Origin: Streptomyces chromofuscus
GTDB taxonomy: Bacteria > Actinomycetota > Actinomycetes > Streptomycetales > Streptomycetaceae
Direction of reading: 5' to 3'
NCBI RefSeq assembly: GCF_015160875.1
Contig: NZ_CP063374.1
Span: 3,971,501-4,035,500 of the forward strand
DNA length: 64,000 bases
The translations under genes and the position numbers were made by a program. The notes below the pieces were generated by a model that was not told where the DNA came from, made no database searches, and saw only the letters and a list, made by a program, of their open reading frames with translations. Positions 1-8,154 of the stretch are shown here, one piece after another; position 1 is the first letter of the stretch, and each line of letters starts with the position of its first letter.

Positions 1-108
1 AAGCGGGACGCCGGTGGCGGGAGCGGAGACGCCAAGCCACGTCTCGCTGATCGGACATACAAGGCGGCACGGGCCGTCACGGGGCCGTCCGAGGGGAACC
101 AGCGTTGA
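1..108 (+). CDS. possible 3' end of a gene cut by the window edge
   Basis: Frame 1 is open from the first base to a TGA at 106-108 and would encode about 35 residues rich in Gly, Arg and Ala. Third-position G+C is moderately high (about 70 percent). A second frame is also open for a similar distance, so the coding case is weak. I do not recognise a family. It lies in the accessory segment ending at the tRNA-Ser, so it could be the tail of an element gene. Confidence 0.22.
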   Translation, partial: KRDAGGGSGDAKPRLADRTYKAARAVTGPSEGNQR

Positions 109-234
109 CCACCGATGACAGCCAACCACCAAGTCGACGCAGATCAACGAGGCCTGGGGGCAGAAGGGTGCAGGTGGGAAACGTGGCGCACCACTTCCAG
201 AAGAACTCGTCGGCCCTGCCCGTAGGCTCGGAGT

Positions 235-495
235 ATGGATGTTCAGCCGACGCTTGACGAGATCGAAGACCGATTTGTTGCTCTTGTCGAGGGGCGGCTG
301 AGCCGGGACGACGCCGATCGATGGGCGGCACACTGGGTGACCAAGAGCGACCTTGCCTGGGGTGATCTTGAATGGTGGGCGCTCAACCTCTTGCACGGCG
401 TTGATCTTCCTGCGAGCGCCACGGGCGGCTTCCTGCACGACGACGAGCAGGTACTCGCATGGCTTGGCGAGCTTCGACTGCGCCGAGCGGTGTAG
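235..495 (+). CDS. small conserved-type hypothetical protein
   Basis: An 86-residue acidic, Trp-rich protein starting MDVQPTLDEIEDRF. It has no signal peptide or membrane segment, and the codon usage is Streptomyces-like. The middle carries WGDLEWWALNLLHGVDLP and the end carries HDDEQVLAWL. The ATG at 235 is the only sensible start, although no strong Shine-Dalgarno is visible. I do not recognise a named domain. Its size, acidity and position beside an Imm10-like gene and an insertion sequence make an orphan immunity-type protein a reasonable guess, but that is inference only. A short repeat (511-561) begins 16 bp after the stop. Confidence 0.6.
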   Translation: MDVQPTLDEIEDRFVALVEGRLSRDDADRWAAHWVTKSDLAWGDLEWWALNLLHGVDLPASATGGFLHDDEQVLAWLGELRLRRAV

Positions 496-510
496 ACGGT
501 CCTCATGGCC

Positions 511-561
511 GTGCCCCCTGCGTGCCCGTTCCGGCGGGACATTACGGGGACTCACGGGGAA
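511..561. repeat. copy 1 of a dispersed 41/51-bp repeat
   Basis: This segment reads GTGCCCC..CGTGCCCG..CGGGA..CTCACGGGGAA and is repeated at 3200-3240. The copies differ by a 10-bp insertion in this one (about 540-549) and a few substitutions. Both copies directly follow a small hypothetical gene. Sequences of this kind often sit between the last gene of an integrated element and its tRNA attachment site, so I read it as element-derived. That origin is inferred. Confidence 0.55.
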
Positions 562-596
562 CAAGGGCGCCAACCATGCTTCGGCCCAGGTCAGGG

Positions 597-1940
597 AGGG
601 TCATGTCCCCTGTGGTGGTGTAGCCGGACCGATCTGGTCGTTGTTGGGGTAGATCTTGTCCATGCTGCCTTCGGGGAGGTAGCGGCGGGGGAAGGCGATC
701 CACTCGTCGTGCATCTCGATGAGCACGGCAGTGGTGAGTCGTTCGAGGGCGGCGGGGTTGGGGAAGATCTGGACGACGTCGGTCCGGCGTTTGATCTCGC
801 GGTTGATCCGTTCCAGCGGGCTGGTCGACTGGATCTTCTTTCAGTGCCGATCTGGGAAGTCCGCGAACGCGGTCAGGTCCTCCTTCGCTTCCAGGAGCAT
901 GGCCCTGACCTTGGGGAACTGGTGGCCGAGCATGTCGGCGACGGTGTCGAGCTGGGCCCGGACGGCTGCGGCGTCAGGCTGGGTGAAGATCGTGCGGACG
1001 GTCGCGGCCACCATTTCCGCGGAGTCCTTCGGGATCACCGCGAAAACGTTGCGCAGGAAATGAACGCGGCATCTTTGATAGCCGGCGCCGAGCATGACTT
1101 TGCGCACGGCCTTGACCAGACCCGAGTGGTGGTCGGCGATGACCAGGCGGACCCCGTTCAGGCCCCGTTCGCGCAGCGAGCGTAGGAACTCGCTCCAGAA
1201 CGCTTCGGTCTCGCTGTCGCCGACCATCAGTCCCAGCACTTCGCGTCCGCCGTCCTCCGTGATGCCGGTGGCGATGACCACGGCCTGGGAGACGATCTGG
1301 TGGTTCACCCGGGCCTTGCAGTAGGTGGCGTCCAGGTAGATGTAGGGGAAGCGGGTGTGGTCCAGCGGGCGGGTGCGGAAAGCGGTGAGTTCAGCATCCA
1401 GTCCGGCGCAGAGCCGGGAGACCTCGCTCTTGGAGATCCCGGTGTCCGCACCCAGGGCCCTGACCAGGTCGTCCACGCTGCGGGTGGACACTCCGTGGAC
1501 ATATGCCTCAACGATGACGGCGTAAAGGGCCTGGTCGATCCGGCGGCGGCGTTCGAGCAGGCTCGGGAAGAAGGTGCCGGTGCGGACCTTGGGGATGGCC
1601 AGGTCCAGGTCTCCGGCCTGCGTGGTCAGCACTTTGTCGCGGTGACCGTTGCGCCAGGTCGTACGGGTCACGACGTGCTCGCCGGGCTCCGCGCCGATGT
1701 GGGCGGTGGCCTCGGCCTCGATGAGTTCCTGCAGGATCCGCTGGGCCAGGATCCTGATCAACTCGATTCCGTCCGCCGTACGCAGTGACTCCATCAGCCG
1801 GAGTAAGTCATGCTGGGACAAGGCCATCGTGTCACCTCTCTCAACGAGCTTCGCTACTCGGAGAGTTGCGCGATGGCCGCCTCATGACCAGGGGCTATGC
1901 GGAGATCGCTGCTACACCACTCGGCGGGACACCATCTCAG
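597..1940 (-). mobile_element. IS256-family (Mutator-type) insertion sequence, inactive
   Basis: The element consists of a transposase gene on the minus strand with imperfect inverted repeats at its ends. The left repeat is TGTCCCCTGTGGTGGTGTAG (604-623) and the right is CTACACCACTCGGCGGGACA (1912-1931). They match as inverted repeats at about 16 of 20 positions, and the left one overlaps the 3' end of the transposase frame. The outer boundaries are uncertain by roughly 10 bp on each side. I could not establish a target-site duplication; GCCCAGGTC/GCCCAGGCC flanking words exist but do not give equal-length ends. Confidence 0.8.
601..1827 (-). pseudogene. IS256-family transposase with in-frame nonsense codon
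   Basis: Translation gives a Mutator-type transposase: an N-terminal DNA-binding half, then DDE residues D166 (YIYLDATYC) and D232 (VIADHHSGL), followed by the QRCRVHFLRN signature. At codon 329 a TGA (841-843) interrupts the conserved stretch PDRH-stop-KKIQSTSPLERINREI, where the family normally has Trp (TGG). Reading on in the same frame gives 79 more normal residues to a stop at 601-603, so the intact protein would be 408 residues, typical for the family. The stop removes the expected third catalytic residue, a Glu about 107 residues after D232 (E339 in LERIN). The truncated product should be inactive. Confidence 0.9.
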
Positions 1941-2289
1941 GGAGTGCCCAGGCCAGCCGTCATCCGCATACGGCGTCTTCCAAACTGGTGCTCCAGGCCC
2001 GAGAGAATGGCCACGCTTGTCAAGGCTGCGTGCGGCGGCTGACACCAGCGGCTGACACCAACAAGCACGTACAGCAGCGGTCGGCGCCGAACCTCAGGGG
2101 ACAATCGACCGGGGCGCTGGCCCGGTCGACCGACGCCAGCGGTCCCCTGTGATCGACCTGATAAGGATGAGGCCATAGCGCCATACAACTGGGGCGGTGC
2201 ACCTGGCAAGGGGTGCGCCGCTCCCGTTGTCTTGTCTGGGGTCCCCCGAGTGATCGAGACTGTCAGGCCCGAGTGCTAGAAACACCCGC
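1941..2289. other. intergenic stretch between insertion sequence and Imm10-like gene
   Basis: No convincing gene is present. Short frames here have no family features and poor codon bias. Just upstream of the next gene, CTAGAAACACCCGC precedes the ATG at 2290 without a Shine-Dalgarno, so that gene may be translated from a short or leaderless transcript. Confidence 0.4.
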
Positions 2290-2703
2290 ATGGCGTACAG
2301 ATTCACGGCGCAGATCGCTTGCGGGTTCGATGATCCGGATCAAGACGACTGTGTGATGGCGGGTGTGGCCGAGTCGGACGACGAGGATGGGTTCTCCCTG
2401 TTGTTCATGTGCGACTTTGAGGAGCCCGACGCGCAGGAAGTGTCCTTGGGGATGGACACCCACTGTCTTGTCACGCCGGATCAGGGCACCGCATATGGCT
2501 GTGTGCGTGAGGTGGAACTGGACGGAGACGTGCTTCGGGTGACGTTGGACCCTTCGTCGCTGGACGCGCTCGGCTTGGCCGACCCCATCGTCGAGGCCTT
2601 GCTGCGGGCGCCGGCGGTCGACGTGGCACGCATGCGCGAGGTGCTGTCGCGCATCCTGGCGTACGGGCGTCCAGGTGCCCACCCGAGACTGATCAACCTG
2701 TAG
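2290..2703 (+). CDS. Imm10-like immunity protein
   Basis: A 137-residue acidic soluble protein. The pattern of an N-terminal strand MAYRFTAQ, a variable acidic stretch, SLGMDTHCLVT (about 52-62), then GTAYGCVREVELDGDVLRVTLD (about 66-87) and a C-terminal helix resembles the Imm10 family as I remember it. Imm10 proteins are predicted immunity partners in polymorphic-toxin systems. No toxin gene is adjacent, so it would be an orphan, as often found where immunity genes accumulate. No Shine-Dalgarno is visible. The family call rests on recalled motif resemblance and not on a profile search. Confidence 0.6.
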   Translation: MAYRFTAQIACGFDDPDQDDCVMAGVAESDDEDGFSLLFMCDFEEPDAQEVSLGMDTHCLVTPDQGTAYGCVREVELDGDVLRVTLDPSSLDALGLADPIVEALLRAPAVDVARMREVLSRILAYGRPGAHPRLINL

Positions 2704-2822
2704 CGAGTACAGCAGCGCAGTACAGCAACCCCAGCAACCAAGCCCGACCGGTAGCACCCTCGATAGCCGCGTCAGGACCGGTATGACCACCAACAGCCGC
2801 TCCGCATAGAGCTACGGATCAG

Positions 2823-3194
2823 ATGCTGAGCCTCTGTAGCAGGCATCATGAACCCGTGGGGATAGACGTGGAGCTGCACTCAGCACGGCCAGCGCGTAAC
2901 TGGCGCAAGTCCCGAACGACGCTGCTGAAGAGTTCGTACGGGCACGGTGACGCGTTGGCCGATGCGATCGGCTCGCTTCGGCTGCTCGGAGTGCCGGGGC
3001 GGCTGACCGTTGTGGATCCGTACGGGGATGCTCTGATGAACGAGCAGGAGGTTGTCCTTGCTCTCGGCGAGATCCCCGATCTACGGCAACGGTGCACCGA
3101 TGAGCGTCAGCTCGCTGCCTTGGACGATCTTGCAAGGTTGCTGGAGCAGTGCGCCGGCACCCCAGGCAGCTATCTGTGGTTTCAGGGCGACTGA
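2823..3194 (+). CDS. small hypothetical protein with DPYGD motif
   Basis: The frame encodes 123 residues from ATG 2823, or 112 from the in-frame GTG at 2856 (MGIDVELHSARP), which looks the more natural start. Visible features are VVDPYGDALMNEQEV (about 64-78) and a C-terminal helical part ending SYLWFQGD. Proteins with DPYGD followed by Asn-x-x-Gln are common single-domain actinobacterial hypotheticals of unknown function. There is no signal peptide or membrane segment. It is the last gene before the tRNA-Ser attachment region and is followed by the second copy of the 41/51-bp repeat. Confidence 0.6.
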   Translation: MLSLCSRHHEPVGIDVELHSARPARNWRKSRTTLLKSSYGHGDALADAIGSLRLLGVPGRLTVVDPYGDALMNEQEVVLALGEIPDLRQRCTDERQLAALDDLARLLEQCAGTPGSYLWFQGD

Positions 3195-3199
3195 AGCCC

Positions 3200-3240
3200 G
3201 TGCCCCATCCGTGCCCGATCGACCGGGAACTCACGGGGAA
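3200..3240. repeat. copy 2 of the dispersed 41/51-bp repeat
   Basis: This copy matches 511-561 but lacks its 10-bp insertion. It lies 74 bp from the 3' end of the tRNA-Ser gene, the usual integration end for site-specific elements, and just after the last accessory gene. Confidence 0.55.
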
Positions 3241-3273
3241 TCACGGTCATTAGCGGGCACCACGCAAGGTGAA

Positions 3274-3304
3274 GGCCCCCGACCGATGTTCCTGGTCAGG
3301 GGCC
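3274..3304 (-). terminator. hairpin downstream of tRNA-Ser(UGA)
   Basis: GGCCCCCGACC (3274-3284) pairs with GGTCAGGGGCC (3294-3304), 11 positions with one mismatch around a 9-nt loop. It lies 9 bp beyond the 3' end of the minus-strand tRNA. There is no U tract, as is usual in Streptomyces. Confidence 0.6.
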
Positions 3305-3313
3305 GTTCATCTG

Positions 3314-3398
3314 CGGTGGGTGTGGGATTTGAACCCACGGTGACTCGCGCCACGACGGTTTTCAAGACCGTTCCCTTAGGCCGCTCGGGCAACCCACC
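3314..3398 (-). tRNA. tRNA-Ser(UGA)
   Basis: An 85-nt class II tRNA read on the minus strand. The acceptor stem GGTGGGT pairs with ACCCACC and the discriminator is G. The anticodon arm ACGGT-CTTGAAA-ACCGT gives anticodon UGA. The long variable arm and T arm with GTTCAAAT are present. CCA is not encoded. The 3' end faces the accessory segment at 1-3.3 kb, so this gene is the likely attachment site for that material. Confidence 0.95.
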
Positions 3399-3475
3399 TC
3401 GCGCCGCCCACCAGTGGCGGAGCGGGTACAGAGTACCGGCCCGACGCGGGACGCGGGGGACTCGGGCGACGCGGA

Positions 3476-3503
3476 AGGGGTGCCCCCGTCGAGGGACACC
3501 CCT
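3476..3503 (-). terminator. terminator hairpin after the HtrA gene
   Basis: AGGGGTG (3476-3482) pairs with CACCCCT (3497-3503), extended by C/G pairs inside. It lies 20 bp after the HtrA stop codon on the minus strand. Confidence 0.55.
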
Positions 3504-3523
3504 GTGCGGAGGGGGACGCGGGA

Positions 3524-5002
3524 TCAGCTGTCGCCGACGCGGGAGCCCAACGTGAGTTCCACGGTGTTGGTGCGGCCGTCGCGTTCGTAGGTGATCGTGA
3601 CCTTGTCCCCGGGCTTGTGGGTCCAGATCTCGCCGATCAGGGTCGGGCCGCTGTCGATCACCGTGTCGTCGAGCTTGGTGATGACGTCGCCGGGCTTCAG
3701 GCCGGCCTTGTCGGCGGGACCGCCCGCCTCGACCGGGTCGGTGCCGCCCGCGCCCGTGTCGGTGATCTTCGCGCCGTCGGTGGTGTCCTCCAGGGAGACG
3801 GACGCCCCGATCTTCGCGTACACCGGCTTGCCCGTCTCGATCAGCTCCTGGGCGACATACTTCGCCTGGTTGATCGGGATGGCGAAACCCAGGCCGATGG
3901 AGCCGGACTGGCCGGTGCCGAAGCCGCCGTTGCTGCTGGACTGGATCGCGCTGTTGATGCCGATGACGTTGCCCTTGGCGTCCAGCAGCGGGCCGCCGGA
4001 GTTGCCGGGGTTGATCGAGGCGTCAGTCTGCAGGGCGCTCATGTACGACGCCTGGCTGCCGGTGCCGTCACTGGAGGCCACGGGGCGGTTCTTGGCACTG
4101 ATGATGCCGGTCGTGACCGTGTTCGACAGGCCGAAGGGGGCGCCGATGGCGATCGTGGAGTCGCCGACGGCCACCTTGTCGGAGTCGCCCAGGGTGAGCG
4201 GCTTCAGGTCCGAGGGGGCGCTCTTGAGCTTGATCACCGCCACGTCGTAGCCCTGCGCGTTGCCGACGACCTCGGCGTCGTACTTCTTGCCGTTCGGGAA
4301 CGTGGCCGTCAGCTTGCCGCCGTCGACCGCCTCGGCCACCACGTGGTTGTTCGTGATGATGTGGCCCTCGGTGTCGAAGACGAAGCCCGTGCCGGTACCG
4401 CCCTCGCCGCTGCTGCTCTCGGCCTCGATGGTGACGGTGCTCGGCAGCGCCTTGGCGGTCACCGCGGCGACCGTACCGGGATCGCGCTTGATGTCGCCGC
4501 CGCTTTCGGAGGCGGAGACGGTGGTGGAGCTCGCGTCGTCGTTCTTGGCCAGCGTGTAGCCGAGGCCGCCGCCCAGACCGCCCGCGACCAGCGCGGCCAC
4601 CAGCACCGCGGCGAGCAGGCCACCGCGCCGGCCCCGGGGCTTCGGCTCGGGCTGCGCGTACGCGGTTCCCCAGCCGGAGCCGTCACCCGCCCCGCCGGCG
4701 CCCTGCGTGGGGTACGCGTGCGTGGGCGGCGGCGGGGGCGGCCAGCCGCCCTCGGGCGCGGAGTCCGGGGAGCCGCCCTGCGGCGCCGACGCGTACGCGG
4801 GAGCGCCCGGGGCGTGCGACGGCTGCTCCGCCGCTCCGGGGGCGCTGTGGGGAGGCGTGGTGGGCAGGGGCGTCGTCGGCGCGTCGACGGCGGGGGCGTA
4901 GGGGGGCGCGGGCTGCTGCGGGGAGGCTGCGGGGGTGTCCACCGGCACAGGAGGTGCGGACGGGGCCGGGGGTACCGCAGTGCCCTCGTTCTCGGTGCTC
5001 AC
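3524..5002 (-). CDS. HtrA/DegP-type membrane-anchored serine protease with PDZ domain
   Basis: A 492-residue protein. Residues 1-125 are a cytoplasmic Pro/Ala-rich tail, 128-151 form one membrane helix, and the rest is extracytoplasmic. The trypsin-like catalytic triad is visible as H220 (TNNHVV), D253 (YDVAVIKL) and S335 (GNSGGPL), followed by a C-terminal PDZ domain (about 395-485; GLKPGDVITKLDD). Proteins of this architecture degrade or refold damaged envelope proteins. The start is GTG at 5002, preceded by GAGGAGAG. It is transcribed alone and divergently from the phosphodiesterase gene. Several HtrA paralogues exist in Streptomyces, so I give no symbol. Confidence 0.92.
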   Translation of the reverse strand: MSTENEGTAVPPAPSAPPVPVDTPAASPQQPAPPYAPAVDAPTTPLPTTPPHSAPGAAEQPSHAPGAPAYASAPQGGSPDSAPEGGWPPPPPPTHAYPTQGAGGAGDGSGWGTAYAQPEPKPRGRRGGLLAAVLVAALVAGGLGGGLGYTLAKNDDASSTTVSASESGGDIKRDPGTVAAVTAKALPSTVTIEAESSSGEGGTGTGFVFDTEGHIITNNHVVAEAVDGGKLTATFPNGKKYDAEVVGNAQGYDVAVIKLKSAPSDLKPLTLGDSDKVAVGDSTIAIGAPFGLSNTVTTGIISAKNRPVASSDGTGSQASYMSALQTDASINPGNSGGPLLDAKGNVIGINSAIQSSSNGGFGTGQSGSIGLGFAIPINQAKYVAQELIETGKPVYAKIGASVSLEDTTDGAKITDTGAGGTDPVEAGGPADKAGLKPGDVITKLDDTVIDSGPTLIGEIWTHKPGDKVTITYERDGRTNTVELTLGSRVGDS

Positions 5003-5230
5003 AGCTTCTCTCCTCGGTCACTGCTGTCGGTCAGGCGCGATGCGGCTGTACCTGTGCTCGCTTGTGAAATATGTATGCCGTCAGCTTTTCCCACGGGACG
5101 TCAGAGCACGATAAGCGGTCGCTGTGGGTGCGCGACGTACCTTTATATGGGACCAGTCATACTAAAAGGGCGCATTCCCACTGCAGCCGAATTACCTCCG
5201 CCCCCACGGCTACCCCCTGTCGGTGGCACC

Positions 5231-6067
5231 ATGACGCGGGTGACGCACGCACGACAGCACCGGACCCAGGTCGTCGCCCACCGCGGTGCCTCCGAGGACG
5301 CCCCCGAGCACACCCTGGCCGCGTACAAGAAGGCGATCGAGGACGGGGCGGACGCCCTGGAGTGCGATGTCCGGCTGACTGCCGACGGGCATCTCGTGTG
5401 CGTCCACGACCGCCGGATCAACCGCACGTCCAACGGCCGCGGCGCGGTCTCCGCCCTGGAGCTGGCCGACCTCGCCGCGCTGGACTTCGGCTCCTGGAAG
5501 TACCGCGGCTCACTGCACCACCGCGACGAGGAGCCCGACTGGGTGCACCGCCCGGAGGATCCTGCGGAGACCTCCGTCCTCACGCTGGAGCGGCTGCTCG
5601 CCCTCATCGCGGACTCCGGGCGGCGGGTGGAGCTGGCGATCGAGACCAAACACCCCACACGCTGGGCGGGGCAGGTGGAGGAGCGGCTGCTGCTGCTCCT
5701 GAAGCGGTTCGGACTGGACGCTCCGGCCTCGCCGGAGGAGTCCGCGGTACGGGTCATGAGTTTCTCGGCACGCTCCCTGCACCGGGTCCGGGCGGCCTCG
5801 CCGACGCTGCCGATCGTCTATCTCATGCAGTTCCTCTCACCACGGCTGCGCGACGGACGACTGCCCGCGGGTGTCCGGATCGCGGGCCCCTCGATGCGGA
5901 TCGTGCGCAATCACCCCCTGTACATCGAGCGCCTGAAGCGAGCCGGGCACCAGGTGCACGTGTGGACCGTGAACGAGACCGCGGACGTGGATCTCTGCGT
6001 TGACCTGGGGATCGACGCCATCATCACCAACCGACCGCGCGCGGTGCTGGAGCAACTGGGTCGCTGA
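5231..6067 (+). CDS. glycerophosphodiester phosphodiesterase
   Basis: A 278-residue GDPD-family TIM-barrel enzyme. It hydrolyses glycerophosphodiesters to glycerol-3-phosphate and an alcohol. The substrate-binding motif VAHRGASEDAPEHT (about 15-28), the metal site LECDVRLTADGHLVCVHD (about 45-62) and the C-terminal VHVWTVNE are all present. There is no signal peptide, so it is probably cytoplasmic. The frame stays open far upstream because of the GC content. The ATG at 5231 is chosen because it directly precedes the conserved N-terminus. Confidence 0.92.
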   Translation: MTRVTHARQHRTQVVAHRGASEDAPEHTLAAYKKAIEDGADALECDVRLTADGHLVCVHDRRINRTSNGRGAVSALELADLAALDFGSWKYRGSLHHRDEEPDWVHRPEDPAETSVLTLERLLALIADSGRRVELAIETKHPTRWAGQVEERLLLLLKRFGLDAPASPEESAVRVMSFSARSLHRVRAASPTLPIVYLMQFLSPRLRDGRLPAGVRIAGPSMRIVRNHPLYIERLKRAGHQVHVWTVNETADVDLCVDLGIDAIITNRPRAVLEQLGR

Positions 6068-6293
6068 CCCATGAAACGAACCTTGACCAGGAAGGGGGAC
6101 TGCATCATCCTCCGGTCACGGCTACACCGTCGAAATCCAGCCACCTGCCGACCGGACCCTTACAGGGAGTGCTCCGGCGCGTTCGGTCCGTGTTCGATCG
6201 TTGCGAATGCGTCTCCGGACGTTGATTGGCCGGTTTCCGGTTCAGGCCAATGGGGCATCCACACCGTGGCGTGGGGCGAAGGAGGTCTCGGGG

Positions 6294-6845
6294 GTGGCGT
6301 TGGTGGTGGCACAGGGGGTGCCCACGTCGTCGAGCATGGCCGTACCCCATGGTCCTGCGGGCGTGGGCAAGGCGCGGCACCGGATGCGCGACCAGTTGCG
6401 CAGGGGTGGCGTGGCGGAATCGGTCATCGACGATGCCGTACTGGTCCTTTCCGAACTGCTGAGCAATGCCTGCAAACACGGCCGGCCGCTGGGCAACGCC
6501 CTGGCCGGCGACGGTGACGTCAGGGCCGCGTGGCGCCTGGACCCGGGTGGCAGGCTGGTCGTCGAGGTGACGGACGGCGGCGGACCGACGCGTCCGGCCC
6601 CGGCGACGCCCTCGGTCACCGCGCACGGCGGCCGCGGCCTGAACATCATCACGGCACTGGCCGACGACTGGGGCGTCCGGGACGACACGCAGGGCGAGGT
6701 CACGGTCTGGGTGGTGGTCCACGACGGCGTGCGCGATCCGGCCGCGGCGCACCGCCGCGAGGACTTCGCTACGCGTGTCACGGCACCGCCCGTCTCGGCC
6801 CTTACCGAGCTGGACTTCGCGGACGCCTTCGACGACCTGGACTGA
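6294..6845 (+). CDS. RsbW-like ATP-binding regulatory protein
   Basis: About 183 residues from GTG 6294, which has a well-placed GGAGG at 6281-6285; an upstream in-frame start exists but lacks such a site. It is a GHKL (HATPase) fold with N-box ELLSNACKHG, G1 box VTDGGGP and G2 box HGGRGLNIITALAD. Stand-alone GHKL domains of this size in Streptomyces act as anti-sigma or partner-switch kinases phosphorylating STAS proteins. No sigma factor or STAS gene is adjacent, so its partner is unknown. An inverted repeat ATTGGCC/GGCCAAT (6225-6251) lies 42 bp upstream and could be an operator. Confidence 0.85.
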   Translation: MALVVAQGVPTSSSMAVPHGPAGVGKARHRMRDQLRRGGVAESVIDDAVLVLSELLSNACKHGRPLGNALAGDGDVRAAWRLDPGGRLVVEVTDGGGPTRPAPATPSVTAHGGRGLNIITALADDWGVRDDTQGEVTVWVVVHDGVRDPAAAHRREDFATRVTAPPVSALTELDFADAFDDLD

Positions 6846-6944
6846 GACCACGGCGGCCGGGCTCGGGCCGGCCAGAGCCGGCCACGGGTGACCGAGTTCT
6901 CCGCACACATGGGTGACCTCGGGCCCGCCGCCCCGCCGGCCCCG

Positions 6945-6971
6945 TCGTCCACAACGCTCCCGTCGTCCACA
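6945..6971 (+). promoter_or_regulatory. pair of DnaA-box-like sites
   Basis: Two copies of TCGTCCACA (6945-6953 and 6963-6971), spaced 18 bp start to start, lie in the short gap before the SEC-C gene. The sequence fits the degenerate Streptomyces DnaA-box pattern but is not the strongest version. Confidence 0.4.
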
Positions 6972-7045
6972 GGGTCCCGTCCTGCCGCTCACGAGCGGCT
7001 AGGCTCCCGCCGTACGAGACGAGCCGTAACCGGGAGACACCCACC

Positions 7046-8011
7046 ATGGCCAAGAAGCGACCCCAGACGAAGGCCACGCGCCCGCAGCTCACGGACGGAG
7101 AGATCCCGGTCGTCGGCGCCCGTGAGCCCTGCCCCTGCGGCAGCGGACGCCGTTACAAGGCGTGCCACGGCCGGGCCGCCGCACAGGCCGCGACCGAGCT
7201 GGTGCACCGCCCCTTCGAAGGGCTGCCCGGCGAGTGCGACTGGGTCGCCCTGCGCGAGCTGGTCCCGGCGGCCACCGCCGAGCTGACCCTGAAGGACGGT
7301 CTCCCCGAGGGCGTCCCGTCGGTCACGCTCGCCACGGTCCTGCCGATGGCCTGGCCCGCCCTGCGCCGCGACGACGGCTCGGTCCTGCTCGGCCTGCAGA
7401 ACGACACCTCGTCCGGCGACCTCAGCCGCGACCTCGCCGACACCCTGTCGCGCGCGCTGCAGGCGCAGCCCGGAACCCCGGTGAAGGGCCGCCGCGCCCC
7501 CGCCGACGGCCCCCGCCTGCAGGACCTGCTCGACCCGAAGGCCCCGTTCGAGCCCGTGGTGCACTCCGGCTTCGAGTTCTGGGTGCCGGACCCGGAGAGC
7601 GCCACGCCGGACGTGACCGCCTCCCTGGAGCGGGCCAACGCCGCCGCCATCCCGACGGTCAAGCTCCAGGGCGTGGAGGCGGCGTACTGGTGCGAGACGC
7701 CGGAGAAGAACCACCTGCGCTGGGTCATGCCGCACCCGGAGGAGCAGCTTCTGGACGCTCTCGCGCGGCTGCACGCGGCGGGCCGGGCCGGCCTCGGTGA
7801 GGGCACCCGCCTCGTCGGCTCGTTCCGGGCGCACGGTCTGACCGTGCCGGTGTGGGACCTGCCGAGCGGTGTCACCGCCGACGACATCGAGAAGCCGGCG
7901 GCGGAGTTCGCCGAGCGGCTCGCCGCCGCGTTGGCCACGGACGCGCCGCTCACCGCGGACGAGCGCCGCGCGCGCGGAGGGCTGACCAACCGTCAGGTGA
8001 CCCTCAACTGA
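7046..8011 (+). CDS. SEC-C motif protein (DUF5926 family)
   Basis: A 321-residue soluble protein. An N-terminal SEC-C zinc-binding motif, PCPCGSGRRYKACHG (C29, C31, C40, H41), is followed by a long domain of unknown function conserved in actinobacteria (DUF5926 as I recall it). SEC-C motifs bind zinc and often mediate contacts with proteins or nucleic acid; the specific role here is unknown. ATG 7046 precedes a typical basic N-terminus MAKKRPQTKATRP. The gene is monocistronic and followed by a strong terminator. Confidence 0.85.
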   Translation: MAKKRPQTKATRPQLTDGEIPVVGAREPCPCGSGRRYKACHGRAAAQAATELVHRPFEGLPGECDWVALRELVPAATAELTLKDGLPEGVPSVTLATVLPMAWPALRRDDGSVLLGLQNDTSSGDLSRDLADTLSRALQAQPGTPVKGRRAPADGPRLQDLLDPKAPFEPVVHSGFEFWVPDPESATPDVTASLERANAAAIPTVKLQGVEAAYWCETPEKNHLRWVMPHPEEQLLDALARLHAAGRAGLGEGTRLVGSFRAHGLTVPVWDLPSGVTADDIEKPAAEFAERLAAALATDAPLTADERRARGGLTNRQVTLN

Positions 8012-8060
8012 CCCACGGCTGCGGCTGAGCGGCTCCGCCGGCACACGGCGGCCGCAGAGG

Positions 8061-8090
8061 CCCTCGGCTGACCGGTCGGTCAGCCGAGGG
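8061..8090 (+). terminator. perfect 13-bp terminator hairpin
   Basis: CCCTCGGCTGACC (8061-8073) pairs perfectly with GGTCAGCCGAGGG (8078-8090) around a 4-nt loop, 50 bp after the SEC-C gene stop. Confidence 0.8.
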
Positions 8091-8154
8091 TTCACCGAAG
8101 CAGGTGACTCCAGTCGCAACTCCCGTTGCCCGTAAGCCAGTCGGTGTCCGAATA

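Noticed and set aside
505-1185. 226-codon plus-strand frame opposite the transposase
   Set aside because: It is antisense to a clearly recognisable transposase and has no family features.
582-1954. Target-site duplication GCCCAGGTC/GCCCAGGCC around the insertion sequence
   Set aside because: One mismatch, and using these words as flanks gives end sequences of unequal length, so it is probably chance.
3617-5230. Very long plus-strand reading frame across the HtrA gene, continuous with the phosphodiesterase
   Set aside because: It is antisense to a protease with intact catalytic motifs; the frame is open only because of GC bias. The phosphodiesterase begins at its conserved N-terminus.
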